A DNA stretch of 64,000 nt from Palsa-1150 sp964531095 (GCA_964531095.1 CAZHED010000029.1:7161-71160), one strand, 5' to 3'; positions 1-9,830 are shown, numbered from the stretch's first letter. Translations and numbers: made by a program. Notes: generated from the sequence alone by a model not told the origin.

Positions 1-3000
1 GCGGCTGGCCGCGGCGGAGCCGGTCCCGGGCGCCCGGCGCGAGACGCTCGGCAAGGCCGGACACCTGGCCGCTCGGCTCGGACAGAGCGCGCGCGCGATC
101 GCGCTCTGGCAGACGCGACTCGCAGCCGACGATCGGGACGTCGAGGCGCTCGATGCCCTGGTCGACCTCTTCGAACGCACCGGCGACCAAGCGAGGCTCG
201 CGGTGGTGCTGACCCAGCGCGCGCGTGTGGCCGCGAGCGACTCGCTTCGACGTGCCGATCGAGTCCGAGTCGCCCGCCTGCTGAGCGACGTTCTCGGCCG
301 TCCGCAAGAAGCGATCGCCACGTGGCGCGAAGTGGAGCGCGACTTCGGCGAGGCCGACGACGCGGTCGTGGCGCTCACCTCGCTCCTGCGGTCGACGCAG
401 CGCTGGCAAGAGCTCGTGACTCTCCTGGAGCGCGCCGCCGAGCGGACCTCGGACGGTGCGACGCGGGCCGAACTTTGGCGTCAGATCGGCGACGTGCAGC
501 AAGTCTCCCTGGGAGCGCACGCCGCCGCTGCGTCTGCGTTCGCGCGCGCGCTCCACGCCGATCCCCGCAACGCCGGGGCGCGCGCGGGGCTGCTGCTGCT
601 CGCAAGCGACGACGCCCATCGGGCCGCTGCGGTCGACGTGCTCCTCGGATCGCTGCGGGCCAGTGAAGACTGGCGCGCGATCCTCGACCTCACCGACCTT
701 CGACTTCGCGCGGCCGCCTCCGACGGCGACAAGCTGGCGATCCTCCTCGAAACGATGGAGATCGCGGAGGGGCGCGCCGCAGACGCGCGTCTGGCGTTCG
801 AGACGATGCGCAGGGCGTTCGCCATCGGCCCGTCGGACCCACGGGTCCAGAGCGAGACAGCGCGCCTGGCCGACGCCGTCGGAGGGTGGCGCGCGCTGGT
901 CGACTCCTACCAGGAGGCGATCGAAGGCGCCGCACGCGGCGACGCCTGGCTCGTGGCTCAGTTGCGGGCGTGGGCGGGCGCGGTGCTCGAGAGCCGCCTC
1001 GAAGACCCGAGCAGCGCGCTCGCGGCGTACGTGCAAGTGGTCGCCGACACCGCGGACATCGAGGCCGGCTGCGCGGCCGTGCGCGTGGCGGGGCAGCTCG
1101 CCCGATGGCCCGTGGCGGCGAAAGTCGTCGTCGATCTCGCCCGCGCGCAGGGGGCTCCATCGCGGGAGCTGTTCGCGGCCTACGAGCGGGCCGCGAGCGC
1201 ATCGGGGCTCTGGGACGAGGCCGTGCAAGCTCTCGAGGAGCGAGTCATGGCGGGCGCCGTGGGGGGTTCTGTGGGCCGCGACATCGAGGCACGCATCGCG
1301 GAGTGGCATCGCGACCGGCGCGGCGATCCCGGCGCCGCGCAGGCCGCCTACTACCGCGCGCTCGCTCAAGACGACACGAGCGCGAGGGTGCTCGAGGCGC
1401 TCGCCGCGCTCCAGAGGCGCGACCGGGGCGAGCCACTCGTCCACACGCTGCTCCGGCTGTCCGAGGCGGTCGGCGGCGACATGGCGCTGCTGCGCGAGGC
1501 GGCGGAGGTTGCGCGCGACTCCGCGGGCGATCGGACGTTGGCGCGGTCGATTCTCACCGACCTGCTGGCCCTCGCCCGCGACCGGTACGCCGTGGAGGGC
1601 GACCCACGAACCGTCGCGCTCGCGGAGTGGGCGGTCGAGGGCCTCGCGCGGTTGCACGAACAAGAGGGCGACGCCCTCGCGCTCGTGAATGTCCTTGCGG
1701 AGGGAGACCGCCTTCCCCTCGAACCCACGCTGCGCCGTTCGATGCGACGCCGCGCCGCACGGATCGCGCTCGAGCGTCTGGCTGACCACAGGCGCGCCAT
1801 CGCCCTCTACCTCGCGATCCTGGACGACGATCCCCAAGATACCGAGGCGGTCGACCGGCTCCTGTCGACCTATGCGGCGCACGGATACACACGCGACCTC
1901 CTCGGTCTGAGAGAGCGCCAAATCGACACGGCGACCGACACCCCGGCGCGGATCGTGCTCCGGCTCGAAGCAGCGCGGCTGCTCGGGGAGCTCGGCGAGC
2001 CGGCGCGCGCCGCGGCGATGCTGCGGGCCAATCTGGAAGAAGACGGCCGTCACGCGGGTACGGTCGATGCCCTGGTGGCGGTGCTCATGGGGGACGGGCG
2101 TCCCCGCGAGGTGTGCGACTTGCTCGAGGAGCAGGCGCTCTTTGCGGAGGCCGGCGGAGACGATCGCCGCGCGGCCGACCACTGGTGTCTGGCCGGGACG
2201 ATTGCCGAGCAGGTCTTGCATACCCCGACGGACGCCGAGGGCTACCACTCGCGCGCCGTCGCGCTCGAAGCCCGAGCGGGGTCGCTCGACGCGCTGGCGC
2301 GTCTGGCGACCGCGCGCGCAGACCACCCAGCCGCGGCGCAGTGGCTCGAGCGCCTGCTCGACGTCGTGGATCGCGGGCGACGGGTGGAGACGATCCTCCG
2401 CCTTTGCGACGCGCTGGTCGCTTCGAGCGAAATAGCGAGAGCGATCGAGCGCCTGCAACAGGAGCTCCATGCCGTGCCGGCGACCGAGCCGCTGCGCGCT
2501 CGCCTCGTCACGCTCTACCGCGAAGCGGGTGCCTGGGCCCAGCTCGCCCGGATCCTGACGGACGGCGCGGGCGATGGGCTGGACAAGCCGACCCGAATAG
2601 CGCGCCTGCTCGAGGCAGCCTCGCTGCTTTCCGATCGCTGCGGCGAGCCGGCGCTCGCGGTGCCGATTCTGGAGCGGGCGAGCGCCCTGACTCCCGAGGA
2701 CCACGCCGTGAGCCTCCTCCTGGCCGAAGCATTGACCCGGGCGGAGCGCCTCGACGAGGCACGGGCCATCTTGCAGTCGGTCGTCGCCTCGTTCGGCCGG
2801 CGGCGCCCCAAGCCGCGCGCCGCCGTTCACGCTCGGCTCGCCCGCCTGGAGCTTGCGGCGGGCGACCTCGTGCGGGCCATGATCGAGCTCGAGACCGCGG
2901 CTTCGATCGACCAGGACGACCAGGAGATCCTGCGAACCCTTGCGGAGACCGCGCGCGATGCGGGCCACCTCGACGCGGCAGAGAAGGCCTACCGTGCTCT

Positions 3001-3202
3001 CCTGGATGGGCTTCGTCGTCATGGGGAGCTCGGCGAAGCGCCGGGCATGGCCCGCAGCGAAGTGCTGCTCGAGCTCCACGCGCTCGCCGAGCAGCGCGGC
3101 GACAGCGCTCGCGCGGCGGAGATCCTCGAGAGCGCCCTCGAGACCTCGGCCAGGGAGGACTACGATCGGCAACAACTCGAGGGCGCGCACGCAGAGGAGT
3201 GA
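1..3202 (+). CDS. Large TPR-repeat protein, 5' end outside window
   Basis: The reading frame is open from base 2, so the gene begins before the window; the first internal start candidate (GTG at 203) lies inside an ongoing repeat and is unlikely to be real. The roughly 1066 visible residues are almost entirely alpha-helical repeats of TPR/HEAT-like character, with recurring patterns such as AWAQLARIL, YREAGAW and YRALLDG. There is no signal peptide or membrane segment in the visible part. Such giant cytosolic TPR proteins act as protein-interaction scaffolds and are common in Polyangia; no enzymatic motif is visible. It ends 18 bases from the convergent recA stop. The specific role is unknown. 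Confidence 0.85.
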   Translation, partial: RLAAAEPVPGARRETLGKAGHLAARLGQSARAIALWQTRLAADDRDVEALDALVDLFERTGDQARLAVVLTQRARVAASDSLRRADRVRVARLLSDVLGRPQEAIATWREVERDFGEADDAVVALTSLLRSTQRWQELVTLLERAAERTSDGATRAELWRQIGDVQQVSLGAHAAAASAFARALHADPRNAGARAGLLLLASDDAHRAAAVDVLLGSLRASEDWRAILDLTDLRLRAAASDGDKLAILLETMEIAEGRAADARLAFETMRRAFAIGPSDPRVQSETARLADAVGGWRALVDSYQEAIEGAARGDAWLVAQLRAWAGAVLESRLEDPSSALAAYVQVVADTADIEAGCAAVRVAGQLARWPVAAKVVVDLARAQGAPSRELFAAYERAASASGLWDEAVQALEERVMAGAVGGSVGRDIEARIAEWHRDRRGDPGAAQAAYYRALAQDDTSARVLEALAALQRRDRGEPLVHTLLRLSEAVGGDMALLREAAEVARDSAGDRTLARSILTDLLALARDRYAVEGDPRTVALAEWAVEGLARLHEQEGDALALVNVLAEGDRLPLEPTLRRSMRRRAARIALERLADHRRAIALYLAILDDDPQDTEAVDRLLSTYAAHGYTRDLLGLRERQIDTATDTPARIVLRLEAARLLGELGEPARAAAMLRANLEEDGRHAGTVDALVAVLMGDGRPREVCDLLEEQALFAEAGGDDRRAADHWCLAGTIAEQVLHTPTDAEGYHSRAVALEARAGSLDALARLATARADHPAAAQWLERLLDVVDRGRRVETILRLCDALVASSEIARAIERLQQELHAVPATEPLRARLVTLYREAGAWAQLARILTDGAGDGLDKPTRIARLLEAASLLSDRCGEPALAVPILERASALTPEDHAVSLLLAEALTRAERLDEARAILQSVVASFGRRRPKPRAAVHARLARLELAAGDLVRAMIELETAASIDQDDQEILRTLAETARDAGHLDAAEKAYRALLDGLRRHGELGEAPGMARSEVLLELHALAEQRGDSARAAEILESALETSAREDYDRQQLEGAHAEE

Positions 3203-3220
3203 AGGCGACCGGGCGCTACG

Positions 3221-4249
3221 TCACGCGTCCGCCTCGACGCCTCGGCCCTGGCGAACCGGGCCGGTGGCGGCGATCGCCTGGCGCAACGTGCTCTGGAGCT
3301 CCGCGCTCGCCGCGAGCGTCTCGCGCGACCGCTCGCGCCCGTTGCCCAGCGGGGAACCTGCGAACGAGAGGTGATTGCCCGCTTTGTCGACGAGCCCTCG
3401 CGCCATGCCGAGGTCGAGCAGCTCGGCGACCCTGTCGATGCCGGCGCCCCAGCGGATCTCGAACTCCGCTTCGGTGAACGGCGGTGCGCACTTGTTCTTG
3501 GCAAGCTTGACCCGCGTCCGACCGCCGACCGGCTCTTCGCCCACCTTCACCTGGCCGATTCGACGGACGTCGAAGCGCATCGACGCGTAGAACTTCAGCG
3601 CGTTGCCGCCCGTCGTCGTTTCGGGTGAGCCGAAGGTCACGCCGATCTTCTGCCGGAGCTGGTTGAGGAACATCAGAGTCGTACCCGCTCGATATACGGC
3701 CGCGGTGAGCTTTCGCAGGGCCTGGCTCATGAGACGCGCCTGAAGGCCCATGTGCGCGTCGCCCATTTCGCCTTCGAGCTCCGCCTTCGGCGTGAGCGCC
3801 GCCACCGAGTCGATCACCACGAGGTCGACCGCTCCCGAACGAACGAGCATCTCGGTGATGTCCAGCGCCTGTTCGCCGGTGTCGGGCTGCGAGATGAGAA
3901 GCCTGTCTGCCGCGACACCGATGCTGCGCGCGTACGCGACATCGAGCGCGTGCTCGGCGTCGATGAAGGCCGCGACCCCTCCGGCTCGTTGGGCCTCGGC
4001 GATCGCGTGCAGCGCGAGCGTCGTCTTTCCGCTGGATTCGGGGCCGTAGATCTCGACCACCCGGCCGCGGGGATAGCCGCCGACGCCGGTGGCGAGATCG
4101 AGCGCGAGCGACCCGGTCGAGATCGTCGCGACTGGTTCCGGGTCTTCGTCGTCCCCGAGCGTCATGACCGCTCCTTTTCCGAACTGCTTCTCCGCCGAGA
4201 CGACGATTCCCTTGAGGGCGCGCAACTTGTCCGCGAGCTGTTCCAACAT
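3221..4249 (-). CDS. recA: Recombinase RecA
   Basis: RecA forms ATP-dependent filaments on single-stranded DNA, drives homologous recombination and activates LexA-type self-cleavage. The 342-residue product has Walker A GPESSGKTT (about residues 69-77), the Walker B region DLVVIDSVAAL, the L2-type loop GSPETTTGG and the RecA signature ALKFYASMRFDVRR. The ATG at 4249 is chosen because AGGAG lies 8-9 bases upstream and MLEQLADKLRALKG fits the family N-terminus; the 28-codon upstream extension looks non-coding. Length matches the family. It lies 90 bases downstream of comM on the same strand. A GTTC-containing element about 35-50 bases upstream could be an SOS site, but this is unproven. Confidence 0.98.
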   Translation of the reverse strand: MLEQLADKLRALKGIVVSAEKQFGKGAVMTLGDDEDPEPVATISTGSLALDLATGVGGYPRGRVVEIYGPESSGKTTLALHAIAEAQRAGGVAAFIDAEHALDVAYARSIGVAADRLLISQPDTGEQALDITEMLVRSGAVDLVVIDSVAALTPKAELEGEMGDAHMGLQARLMSQALRKLTAAVYRAGTTLMFLNQLRQKIGVTFGSPETTTGGNALKFYASMRFDVRRIGQVKVGEEPVGGRTRVKLAKNKCAPPFTEAEFEIRWGAGIDRVAELLDLGMARGLVDKAGNHLSFAGSPLGNGRERSRETLAASAELQSTLRQAIAATGPVRQGRGVEADA

Positions 4250-4339
4250 CGTAGATCTCCTTGCTTGGTGGGTGGTGCCGGTGAACGGTTTGTACGGGCC
4301 GCTCAAGAGAGCCCGCTCGGTCATGGTTTCCAAAGCGCT

Positions 4340-5878
4340 CTAGGCCGCGGCGGCCAGCGGCCCGCGATCGAGCACGCGCAGGGTGATCGCTTCCGCGACG
4401 TGGGACGGACGCACTTCGGCGGAGCCGTCGAGGTCGGCGATCGTCCGTGACACGCGAAGGACCTTCCCGTACGCCCGAGCCGACAAGGACAGCCGCTCGA
4501 GCGCCGCCGCCAGCATTCGCGCCCCTTCCCCGCAGAGCGCCGCTACGCGCTCGAGATCGCGAGGAGCGAGCGCCGCGTTCGTCGACGCGGCCACGTCGCC
4601 GTGCCGTGCGCGACCCAGCTGCGCCGCGCGCGCCCGCTCGACACGGGCGCGCACCTCGGTGCTCCCCTCCCCTCGCGCCGGCCCCTGCAGTGCCCGGACC
4701 TCGACCGGCGGCAGGACCACGTGCACGTCGATCCGATCGAGCAAAGGCCCGCTCATCTTCGACCGGTAGGCGCGGACCCGGTCTCGCGAGCACGTGCATC
4801 GCCCGCTTCCATCGCCCAGCCAGCCGCACGCGCACGGGTTCATCGCGCACACGAGCAGCAGGCTCGCGGGGAACGTCACGTTCGCGTGCGCACGGGAGAT
4901 CGTGACGCACCCCTCTTCGAGCGGTTGGCGCAGCGCCTCGAGTGCCGAGCGGCGGAACTCGGCGAGCTCGTCGAGGAAAAGGACGCCATGGTGCGCGAGG
5001 CTGACTTCGCCCGGTCGCGGCGCGGTTCCGCCCCCCACGAGGCCCACGTCGCTGACGGTATGGTGGGGGGAACGAAACGGCCGCGCGCGCGAGAGCCCGC
5101 GCGAAGTCGCGAGGAGCCCCGCGACGCTGTGCACCGCCGTCACTTCGAGGGCCTCTTCGGTCGAGAGACTCGGCAAGAGACCGGGCAGCCGCCGCGCGAG
5201 CATCGTCTTTCCGGCCCCTGGCGGTCCGATCATGAGAAGGTTGTGGTTGCCCGCCGCCGCGATCTCGAGGGCACGGCGGGCCGCGGCCTGGCCGCGCACA
5301 TCCGTGAGATCGTCGAACGGCACTTCGGATGCCGCCTCGGGCGCGCGCTCCGCGACCGGGAGGGCTGCGCCGCCCCGGAGCGCCTCGACCAGCTCGCCCA
5401 ACGATCCCGCGGAGCGCACGTCAATCCCCTCGACGAGCGCGGCTTCGGCCGCGTTGGCGCGCGGGACGATCGCCCGCTTCACGCGCCGCGTTCGTGCCCC
5501 GAGCAGTTGCGGGAGCACCCCGCGCACCGGCTGCACGGTACCCTCGAGCGACAGTTCGCCGACGAAGAGAACGCCCCCCATGGCGGCGCGAGGAACCGAT
5601 CCGAGCGCGCCCAACGTCGCGACCGCAATCGCCAAGTCGAACCCGCTGCCCGTCTTCTTGACGTCGGCCGGGGCGAGGTTGACGACGATTCGGCACTGGG
5701 ACATGTCGACGCCGACTTGGGCAAGCGCGCTTTTGACGCGCACGCGGCTCTCGCGCACCGTGGCTTCCGCCAGCCCCACCAGCTCGAAGAACGGGGGGCC
5801 GCGCGTCGCCTCCACTTCGACGCGGACGAGGTGCGCCTGCAGTCCGACGAGTGTTGCGCCGAGGGCGGTGGCGAGCAT
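4340..5878 (-). CDS. comM: YifB/ComM family Mg-chelatase-like AAA+ ATPase
   Basis: ComM-type proteins are AAA+ helicases that promote branch migration during natural transformation. The 512-residue length matches the family (about 500). The N-terminal Lon-S5-like domain covers residues 1-170, Walker A GPPGAGKTM lies near 218-226, the Mg-chelatase motif HHTVSDVGLVGGG follows, then a zinc-binding Cys cluster (CNPCACGW ... RCTC) and the C-terminal Mg-chelatase domain. The ATG at 5878 gives the canonical MLATALGATLVGLQ start; the 75-codon extension into the repeat tract upstream is rejected. Together with the ComEA-like gene at 62753 and the pilus genes it hints at DNA-uptake capacity, which is inference. 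Confidence 0.95.
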   Translation of the reverse strand: MLATALGATLVGLQAHLVRVEVEATRGPPFFELVGLAEATVRESRVRVKSALAQVGVDMSQCRIVVNLAPADVKKTGSGFDLAIAVATLGALGSVPRAAMGGVLFVGELSLEGTVQPVRGVLPQLLGARTRRVKRAIVPRANAAEAALVEGIDVRSAGSLGELVEALRGGAALPVAERAPEAASEVPFDDLTDVRGQAAARRALEIAAAGNHNLLMIGPPGAGKTMLARRLPGLLPSLSTEEALEVTAVHSVAGLLATSRGLSRARPFRSPHHTVSDVGLVGGGTAPRPGEVSLAHHGVLFLDELAEFRRSALEALRQPLEEGCVTISRAHANVTFPASLLLVCAMNPCACGWLGDGSGRCTCSRDRVRAYRSKMSGPLLDRIDVHVVLPPVEVRALQGPARGEGSTEVRARVERARAAQLGRARHGDVAASTNAALAPRDLERVAALCGEGARMLAAALERLSLSARAYGKVLRVSRTIADLDGSAEVRPSHVAEAITLRVLDRGPLAAAA

Positions 5879-5985
5879 GTCGAACGAAGCTCTCAGCGAG
5901 GGGCGTGCCGCCTGCGAGGGAGGCGCGTTTTGCGGGTGCGGCGGGTCGCGGGGTGTGTCCGGGACAGGGGAAGGGGTGTCCGGGG

Positions 5986-6240
5986 GCGGCGGCATCGGCC
6001 GGGGAAGGCCCGTCCTCGCTTGGGGGAAGCCAGTTCCCACGGTGGGGACGGGACGCCTCACTGTCGGGCGTTCCGTCCTTGCCATCGGGACGCGCCTCCT
6101 CATTGCCCGGCGCCGCCTCNNNNNNNNNNNNNNNNNNNNNNNNNNNNNNNNNNNNNNNNNNNNNNNNNNNNNNNNNNNNNNNNNNNNNNNNNNNNNNNNN
6201 NNNNNNNNNNNNNNNNNNNGTGATTGCCGCCTCGCCCGGC
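5986..6240. repeat. Degenerate 21-bp tandem repeat (minisatellite) interrupted by gap
   Basis: Successive 21-base units run from about 5986 to 6111 and resume after the gap at 6220-6240. Examples are GGCCCGTCCTCGCTTGGGGG (6007-6026, then A), the 6028-6048 unit ending GTGGGGA, the 6070-6090 unit ending ATCGGGA, and the 6091-6111 and 6220-6240 units, both ending CCCGGC. Each unit ends in a GGGGA/CGGGA/CCGGC-like block. The period of seven codons shows as heptads in conceptual translation (RPVLAWG, KPVPTVG, TGRLTVG, RSVLAIG). No gene uses it. Confidence 0.7.
6120..6219. other. Assembly gap (100 N)
   Basis: Exactly 100 N, the usual placeholder for a scaffold join of unknown length. Repeat units on both sides suggest that the array broke the assembly. 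Confidence 0.99.
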
Positions 6241-6297
6241 AGAGCTTCCGCCGACGGACGTAGACCCCGCGCGCCGCTTGTCGTAGCTACTCCCGCG

Positions 6298-8940
6298 ATG
6301 TCCAAGACCGCGCAGACGCCCGTGATGCGTCAATACCTCGCGGCGAAGGCGGCTCATCCGGACGCGCTGCTCCTGTTTCGCCTGGGCGACTTCTATGAGC
6401 TCTTCTTCGACGACGCGGTGGTCGCGGCCCGCGCGCTCGACTTGACGTTGACGTCGCGCAACAAGGGCGCGACCGACGAAGTGCCGATGGCCGGCGTGCC
6501 CCACCACGCGGCGAGCGCCTACGTGCAGAAGCTCCTCGAGCAGGGGTTCAACGTGGCCATCTGCGAGCAAATGGCCGACCCGTCGAAAGTGAAAGGAATC
6601 GTTCCCCGCGAAGTGGTGCGCGTCGTCACGCCCGGCATCGCCTACGACGACGCGGGGCTCGATGCGCGGCGCAACCACTTCCTCGTCGCGGTCGACCGGG
6701 CGGCGCCGGGGCCGTTCGGGATCGCCGCGCTCGACGTGTCGACCGGGGAGCTCACCGCGTGCGAAGTGGCCGACGTCGGCGGCGCCGTGTCGGAGCTCGT
6801 CCGCCTCGATCCGCGCGAGGTCCTCCTGGCCGCGGCGGCCGCCGAAGTGGCGAAGCCGCTGGAGCAAGCGTGCCCGCGGGCCGTCGTGCGATCGATCTCC
6901 GACCCGCTCGACGACGCCGGCGTAGAAGCGATCCTGGGCGGACAGCTCGGCGCGGGCGAGGCCGCGGCGTCCTGCCCGTCGGCGATCGCGCGGCGCGCGG
7001 CGGCGCGGTGCGTGGCCATGGCGCGCGCGTGCGAAACCGGCCGGCCAATCCCGATCGCCCGTCTCGCGTTCTACGCGGTCGGCGACACGCTGGTCCTCGA
7101 CGAGGCGACGCAGGCACACCTCGAGCTCGTGCGGGCGGTCGACGGCGGCGAGCGCGGGTCGCTCCTGGCGCAAATCGACGCCACGATGACCGCAGCCGGG
7201 GCGCGCCTGCTGCGGCGCCGCTTGCTCGCGCCGCTGACGAGCGTCGCCGAAATCCGCCGCCGCCTCGACGCCGTCGAGCTCTTCGTCACGCACCCGGGGA
7301 TGCGCGCCGAGCTGCGCGAGCGCCTGGGCGACGTCGGCGACGTCGAACGGCTCGCGATCAAGCTGGCCCTCGACCGGGCCGCACCCCGCGATCTCGTCGC
7401 CCTGCGCCGGTCGCTCGCCGCGCTCCCGGGGCTCGTGGATACCCTGGCGCGCTGCCCCGACCCCTCGGCGCGCGAAGCGCTCGGACGGACGGGCGACGAG
7501 GCCTGGATCGACGAGTGCAACGACCTCTTCGACCTGCTCTCCCGCGCCGTGGCCGACGACCCGCCGGTGCGTGCGAGCGACGGCGGCGTCATCCGCGACG
7601 GCTTCGACCGCGAGCTCGACGACGCGCGCGATCTGATGCGCGGGGGGCAGCGCCTGATCGTGGACCTCGAGGCGCGGCTGCGCGAGTCGTCGGGCATTCC
7701 CAGCTTGAAGCTCCGCTACACGCGCGTCTTCGGCTGGTACATCGAAGTGACCAAGTCGCATCTCGTGAAAGCGCCGGGCACGTGGCGCCGCAAGCAGACC
7801 ATCTCGAGCGGCGAGCGCTTCACGTGCGACGACCTCGACGAAGTCGCCGACAAGCTCGCCCACGCCGAAGAGCGCGCCTCCGCTCGCGAGGCCGAGCTGT
7901 TCACGCGGACGGTGCGAGACCTGGCGCGCGCCGCCGAGCGGCTCCGGTCGCTGGCGGCGTGCCTGGCCGCCTGGGACGTCGCGGCGGCGCTCGGCGAAGT
8001 GGCGCACCGCGACGACTGGTCGCGCCCGGCCATCGACGAGTCGCTCGTCCTTCAGCTCGAAGACGCCCGTCACCCGGTGGTCGAAAAGCTCGCGGCCGGC
8101 GGGTCCTTCGTGCCGAACGACGTGCTGCTCGACGCCGGCGCCGGCGGCCCGCGCTTGTGGCTGGTCACGGGCCCGAACATGGCGGGGAAGTCCACGCTCA
8201 TGCGCCAGACGGCGATCGCCGTCATCCTCGCGCAGATGGGGGCGTTCGTGCCGGCGCGCCGCGCGCGCATCGGCGTCGCCGACCGGGTGCTGACGCGGGT
8301 CGGCGCGAGCGACAACCTCTCCCGCGGGGAGAGCACGTTCATGGTCGAGATGAAAGAGACCGCGAACGTGCTGCGGCGCGCGACCCGCCGGTCGATCGTC
8401 GTGCTCGACGAGATCGGCCGCGGGACGAGCACGTACGACGGCCTCGCGATCGCCTGGGCGGTCGCCGAGCACCTGCACGACGCGGTTGCGTGCCGCGCGA
8501 TGTTCGCGACGCACTATCACGAGCTCACCGAGCTCGCGACGACCCGCGCGCCGACGTGCGAGACGTGGAGCGTCAGCGCGCGCGAGCACCAGGGCGAGAT
8601 CGTCTTTTTGCACCGGCTGCAGCGGGGCGCCGCGTCGCGCAGTTACGGCATCGCCTGCGCCCGGCTCGCCGGCGTGCCGGAGCCGGTGCTCGCCCGAGCT
8701 CGCGTTCTTTTGGGCGAGCTCGAGCAGGGAATCCCGGCGCGCGATCTGGGGCCGCTGTCGCCTGCCGCGGGCGCCTCCTCGGCGAGGGCGCAGCTCGGTC
8801 TCTTCCAGGTGGCGTCGAGCGCACGCGTCGAGCCGAACCCGGCGATCGAGACATTGCGCGCGGTCGACGTCGATCGCCTGACTCCGCTCGAAGCGCTGGG
8901 GCTCGTCGCGAGCCTCCAGAAGATGGCCCAGGGCACGTGA
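6298..8940 (+). CDS. mutS: DNA mismatch repair protein MutS
   Basis: MutS recognises base mismatches and small loops and starts repair with MutL. The 880-residue protein has the N-terminal mismatch-binding motif GDFYELF (the Phe-x-Glu wedge), connector and lever/clamp regions, Walker A GPNMAGKST near residue 625, Walker B VVLDEIGRGTSTYDG and the ATPase motif FATHYHELTEL. The ATG at 6298 is selected because MSKTAQTPVMRQYLAAKAAH is the standard family start; the longer frame would run through the gap. No strong ribosome-binding site is visible. The TGA stop overlaps the GTG start of the next gene (GTGA), so the two are likely co-translated. Confidence 0.97.
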   Translation: MSKTAQTPVMRQYLAAKAAHPDALLLFRLGDFYELFFDDAVVAARALDLTLTSRNKGATDEVPMAGVPHHAASAYVQKLLEQGFNVAICEQMADPSKVKGIVPREVVRVVTPGIAYDDAGLDARRNHFLVAVDRAAPGPFGIAALDVSTGELTACEVADVGGAVSELVRLDPREVLLAAAAAEVAKPLEQACPRAVVRSISDPLDDAGVEAILGGQLGAGEAAASCPSAIARRAAARCVAMARACETGRPIPIARLAFYAVGDTLVLDEATQAHLELVRAVDGGERGSLLAQIDATMTAAGARLLRRRLLAPLTSVAEIRRRLDAVELFVTHPGMRAELRERLGDVGDVERLAIKLALDRAAPRDLVALRRSLAALPGLVDTLARCPDPSAREALGRTGDEAWIDECNDLFDLLSRAVADDPPVRASDGGVIRDGFDRELDDARDLMRGGQRLIVDLEARLRESSGIPSLKLRYTRVFGWYIEVTKSHLVKAPGTWRRKQTISSGERFTCDDLDEVADKLAHAEERASAREAELFTRTVRDLARAAERLRSLAACLAAWDVAAALGEVAHRDDWSRPAIDESLVLQLEDARHPVVEKLAAGGSFVPNDVLLDAGAGGPRLWLVTGPNMAGKSTLMRQTAIAVILAQMGAFVPARRARIGVADRVLTRVGASDNLSRGESTFMVEMKETANVLRRATRRSIVVLDEIGRGTSTYDGLAIAWAVAEHLHDAVACRAMFATHYHELTELATTRAPTCETWSVSAREHQGEIVFLHRLQRGAASRSYGIACARLAGVPEPVLARARVLLGELEQGIPARDLGPLSPAAGASSARAQLGLFQVASSARVEPNPAIETLRAVDVDRLTPLEALGLVASLQKMAQGT

Positions 8941-9830
8941 CCCGGACCTTACCGCGAGCGCTGCCGTACGCCGCCGTCGCCCTCGCCGCCAGCAGCTGGG
9001 GATCCTGGGGGCTCGTCATTCGTCACGCCGAAGCGATCGCGCCGATGCCCGCGGCGCTGGAGTCGACCGTCGTCATGGCCGTCATCGCGGCGGTCGCCGG
9101 CATCGCGTCGCTGCGCGACCGCGCCGCATCGTCGCGCACGTGGCAGGCGTGGGCGTGCGTCGGCTGGTTCGGCGTCGCCGACATGTTCAACGTGCTGCTC
9201 TTCTTTGCGGCCTACAAGCTGACGATCGCGGTCGCCGTCCTCACGCACTATCTGACGCCGATCTTCGTGGCCCTGCTGGCGCCGCTCGTGCTGCGCGAGA
9301 GGATGACCGCGCGCATCGGGTTCGCGATCGCCTTGTCGTTCTTCGGCCTCGCCGTGATGCTCGCCCCGTCCGGCGGAGGGGCCACCGCAGCGGCGGTCTG
9401 GACGAGCGCGGCTCTCGGGAGCGCCAGCGCGGTCTTCTACGCGTCGAACGTCCTCGTGAACAAGTTCGTCGCAGGCGCGTTCTCGACGAGCCAGGCGATG
9501 TTCTGGCACGGCGTCGTCGCCACGCTCGTCGGGCTCGCGATGGTGCCGCGCGGTGCCTGGGCGAACGTCGACCTACGTGCCTTGGGTTTCCTCGCGCTCG
9601 TGGCGATCGGGCCCGGTGCGCTCGGGGGGCTGGCATTCGTCTGGGGACTGCGGCGAATGCCGGCGGCCCACGCGTCCACGCTGACGCTCCTCGAGCCCGT
9701 CGTCTCGCTGATCCTCGGCGCGGGTGTTCTCGGTGAGCGCGTGGGTGCGATCGCCGTCCTCGGCGGCACTCTGATCCTCACGGGAGCGATGCTTGTCGTG
9801 ACGCAGGCGCGGGCGGCCGTGGCATTCTGA
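8937..9830 (+). CDS. EamA/DMT-superfamily transporter
   Basis: The 297-residue product is almost wholly hydrophobic with about ten predicted membrane segments arranged as two EamA halves. Diagnostic stretches are AASSWGSWGLVIRHAE at the N-terminus, THYLTPIFVALLAPLVLRER at the end of the first half and TLLEPVVSLILGAGVLGE in the second. The family exports metabolites such as amino acids or nucleosides across the inner membrane; the substrate cannot be told from sequence. The GTG start overlaps the mutS stop in a GTGA junction, so expression is probably coupled to mutS although no functional link is obvious. It is followed by a GTGCCC repeat tract. Confidence 0.9.
   Translation: MTRTLPRALPYAAVALAASSWGSWGLVIRHAEAIAPMPAALESTVVMAVIAAVAGIASLRDRAASSRTWQAWACVGWFGVADMFNVLLFFAAYKLTIAVAVLTHYLTPIFVALLAPLVLRERMTARIGFAIALSFFGLAVMLAPSGGGATAAAVWTSAALGSASAVFYASNVLVNKFVAGAFSTSQAMFWHGVVATLVGLAMVPRGAWANVDLRALGFLALVAIGPGALGGLAFVWGLRRMPAAHASTLTLLEPVVSLILGAGVLGERVGAIAVLGGTLILTGAMLVVTQARAAVAF

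Larger units (their letters stand above)
5879..6297. other. Gene-free interval between comM and mutS, containing scaffold gap
   Basis: This 419-base stretch between two divergent genes holds the 21-bp degenerate repeat array and the 100-N gap. No credible gene is visible in the sequenced part. The promoters of comM and mutS must lie here or inside the gap. Confidence 0.8.

Noticed and set aside
3216..4910. 564-codon frame overlapping recA and comM
   Set aside because: Out-of-frame shadow of recA on the same strand, without motif.
5879..6103. 75-codon N-terminal extension of comM
   Set aside because: It consists of minisatellite sequence; the family start is MLATALGATLVG at 5878.
6100..8613. 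837-codon open frame antisense to mutS
   Set aside because: It is a high-GC shadow frame of a conserved gene, has no family motif, and runs into the gap.
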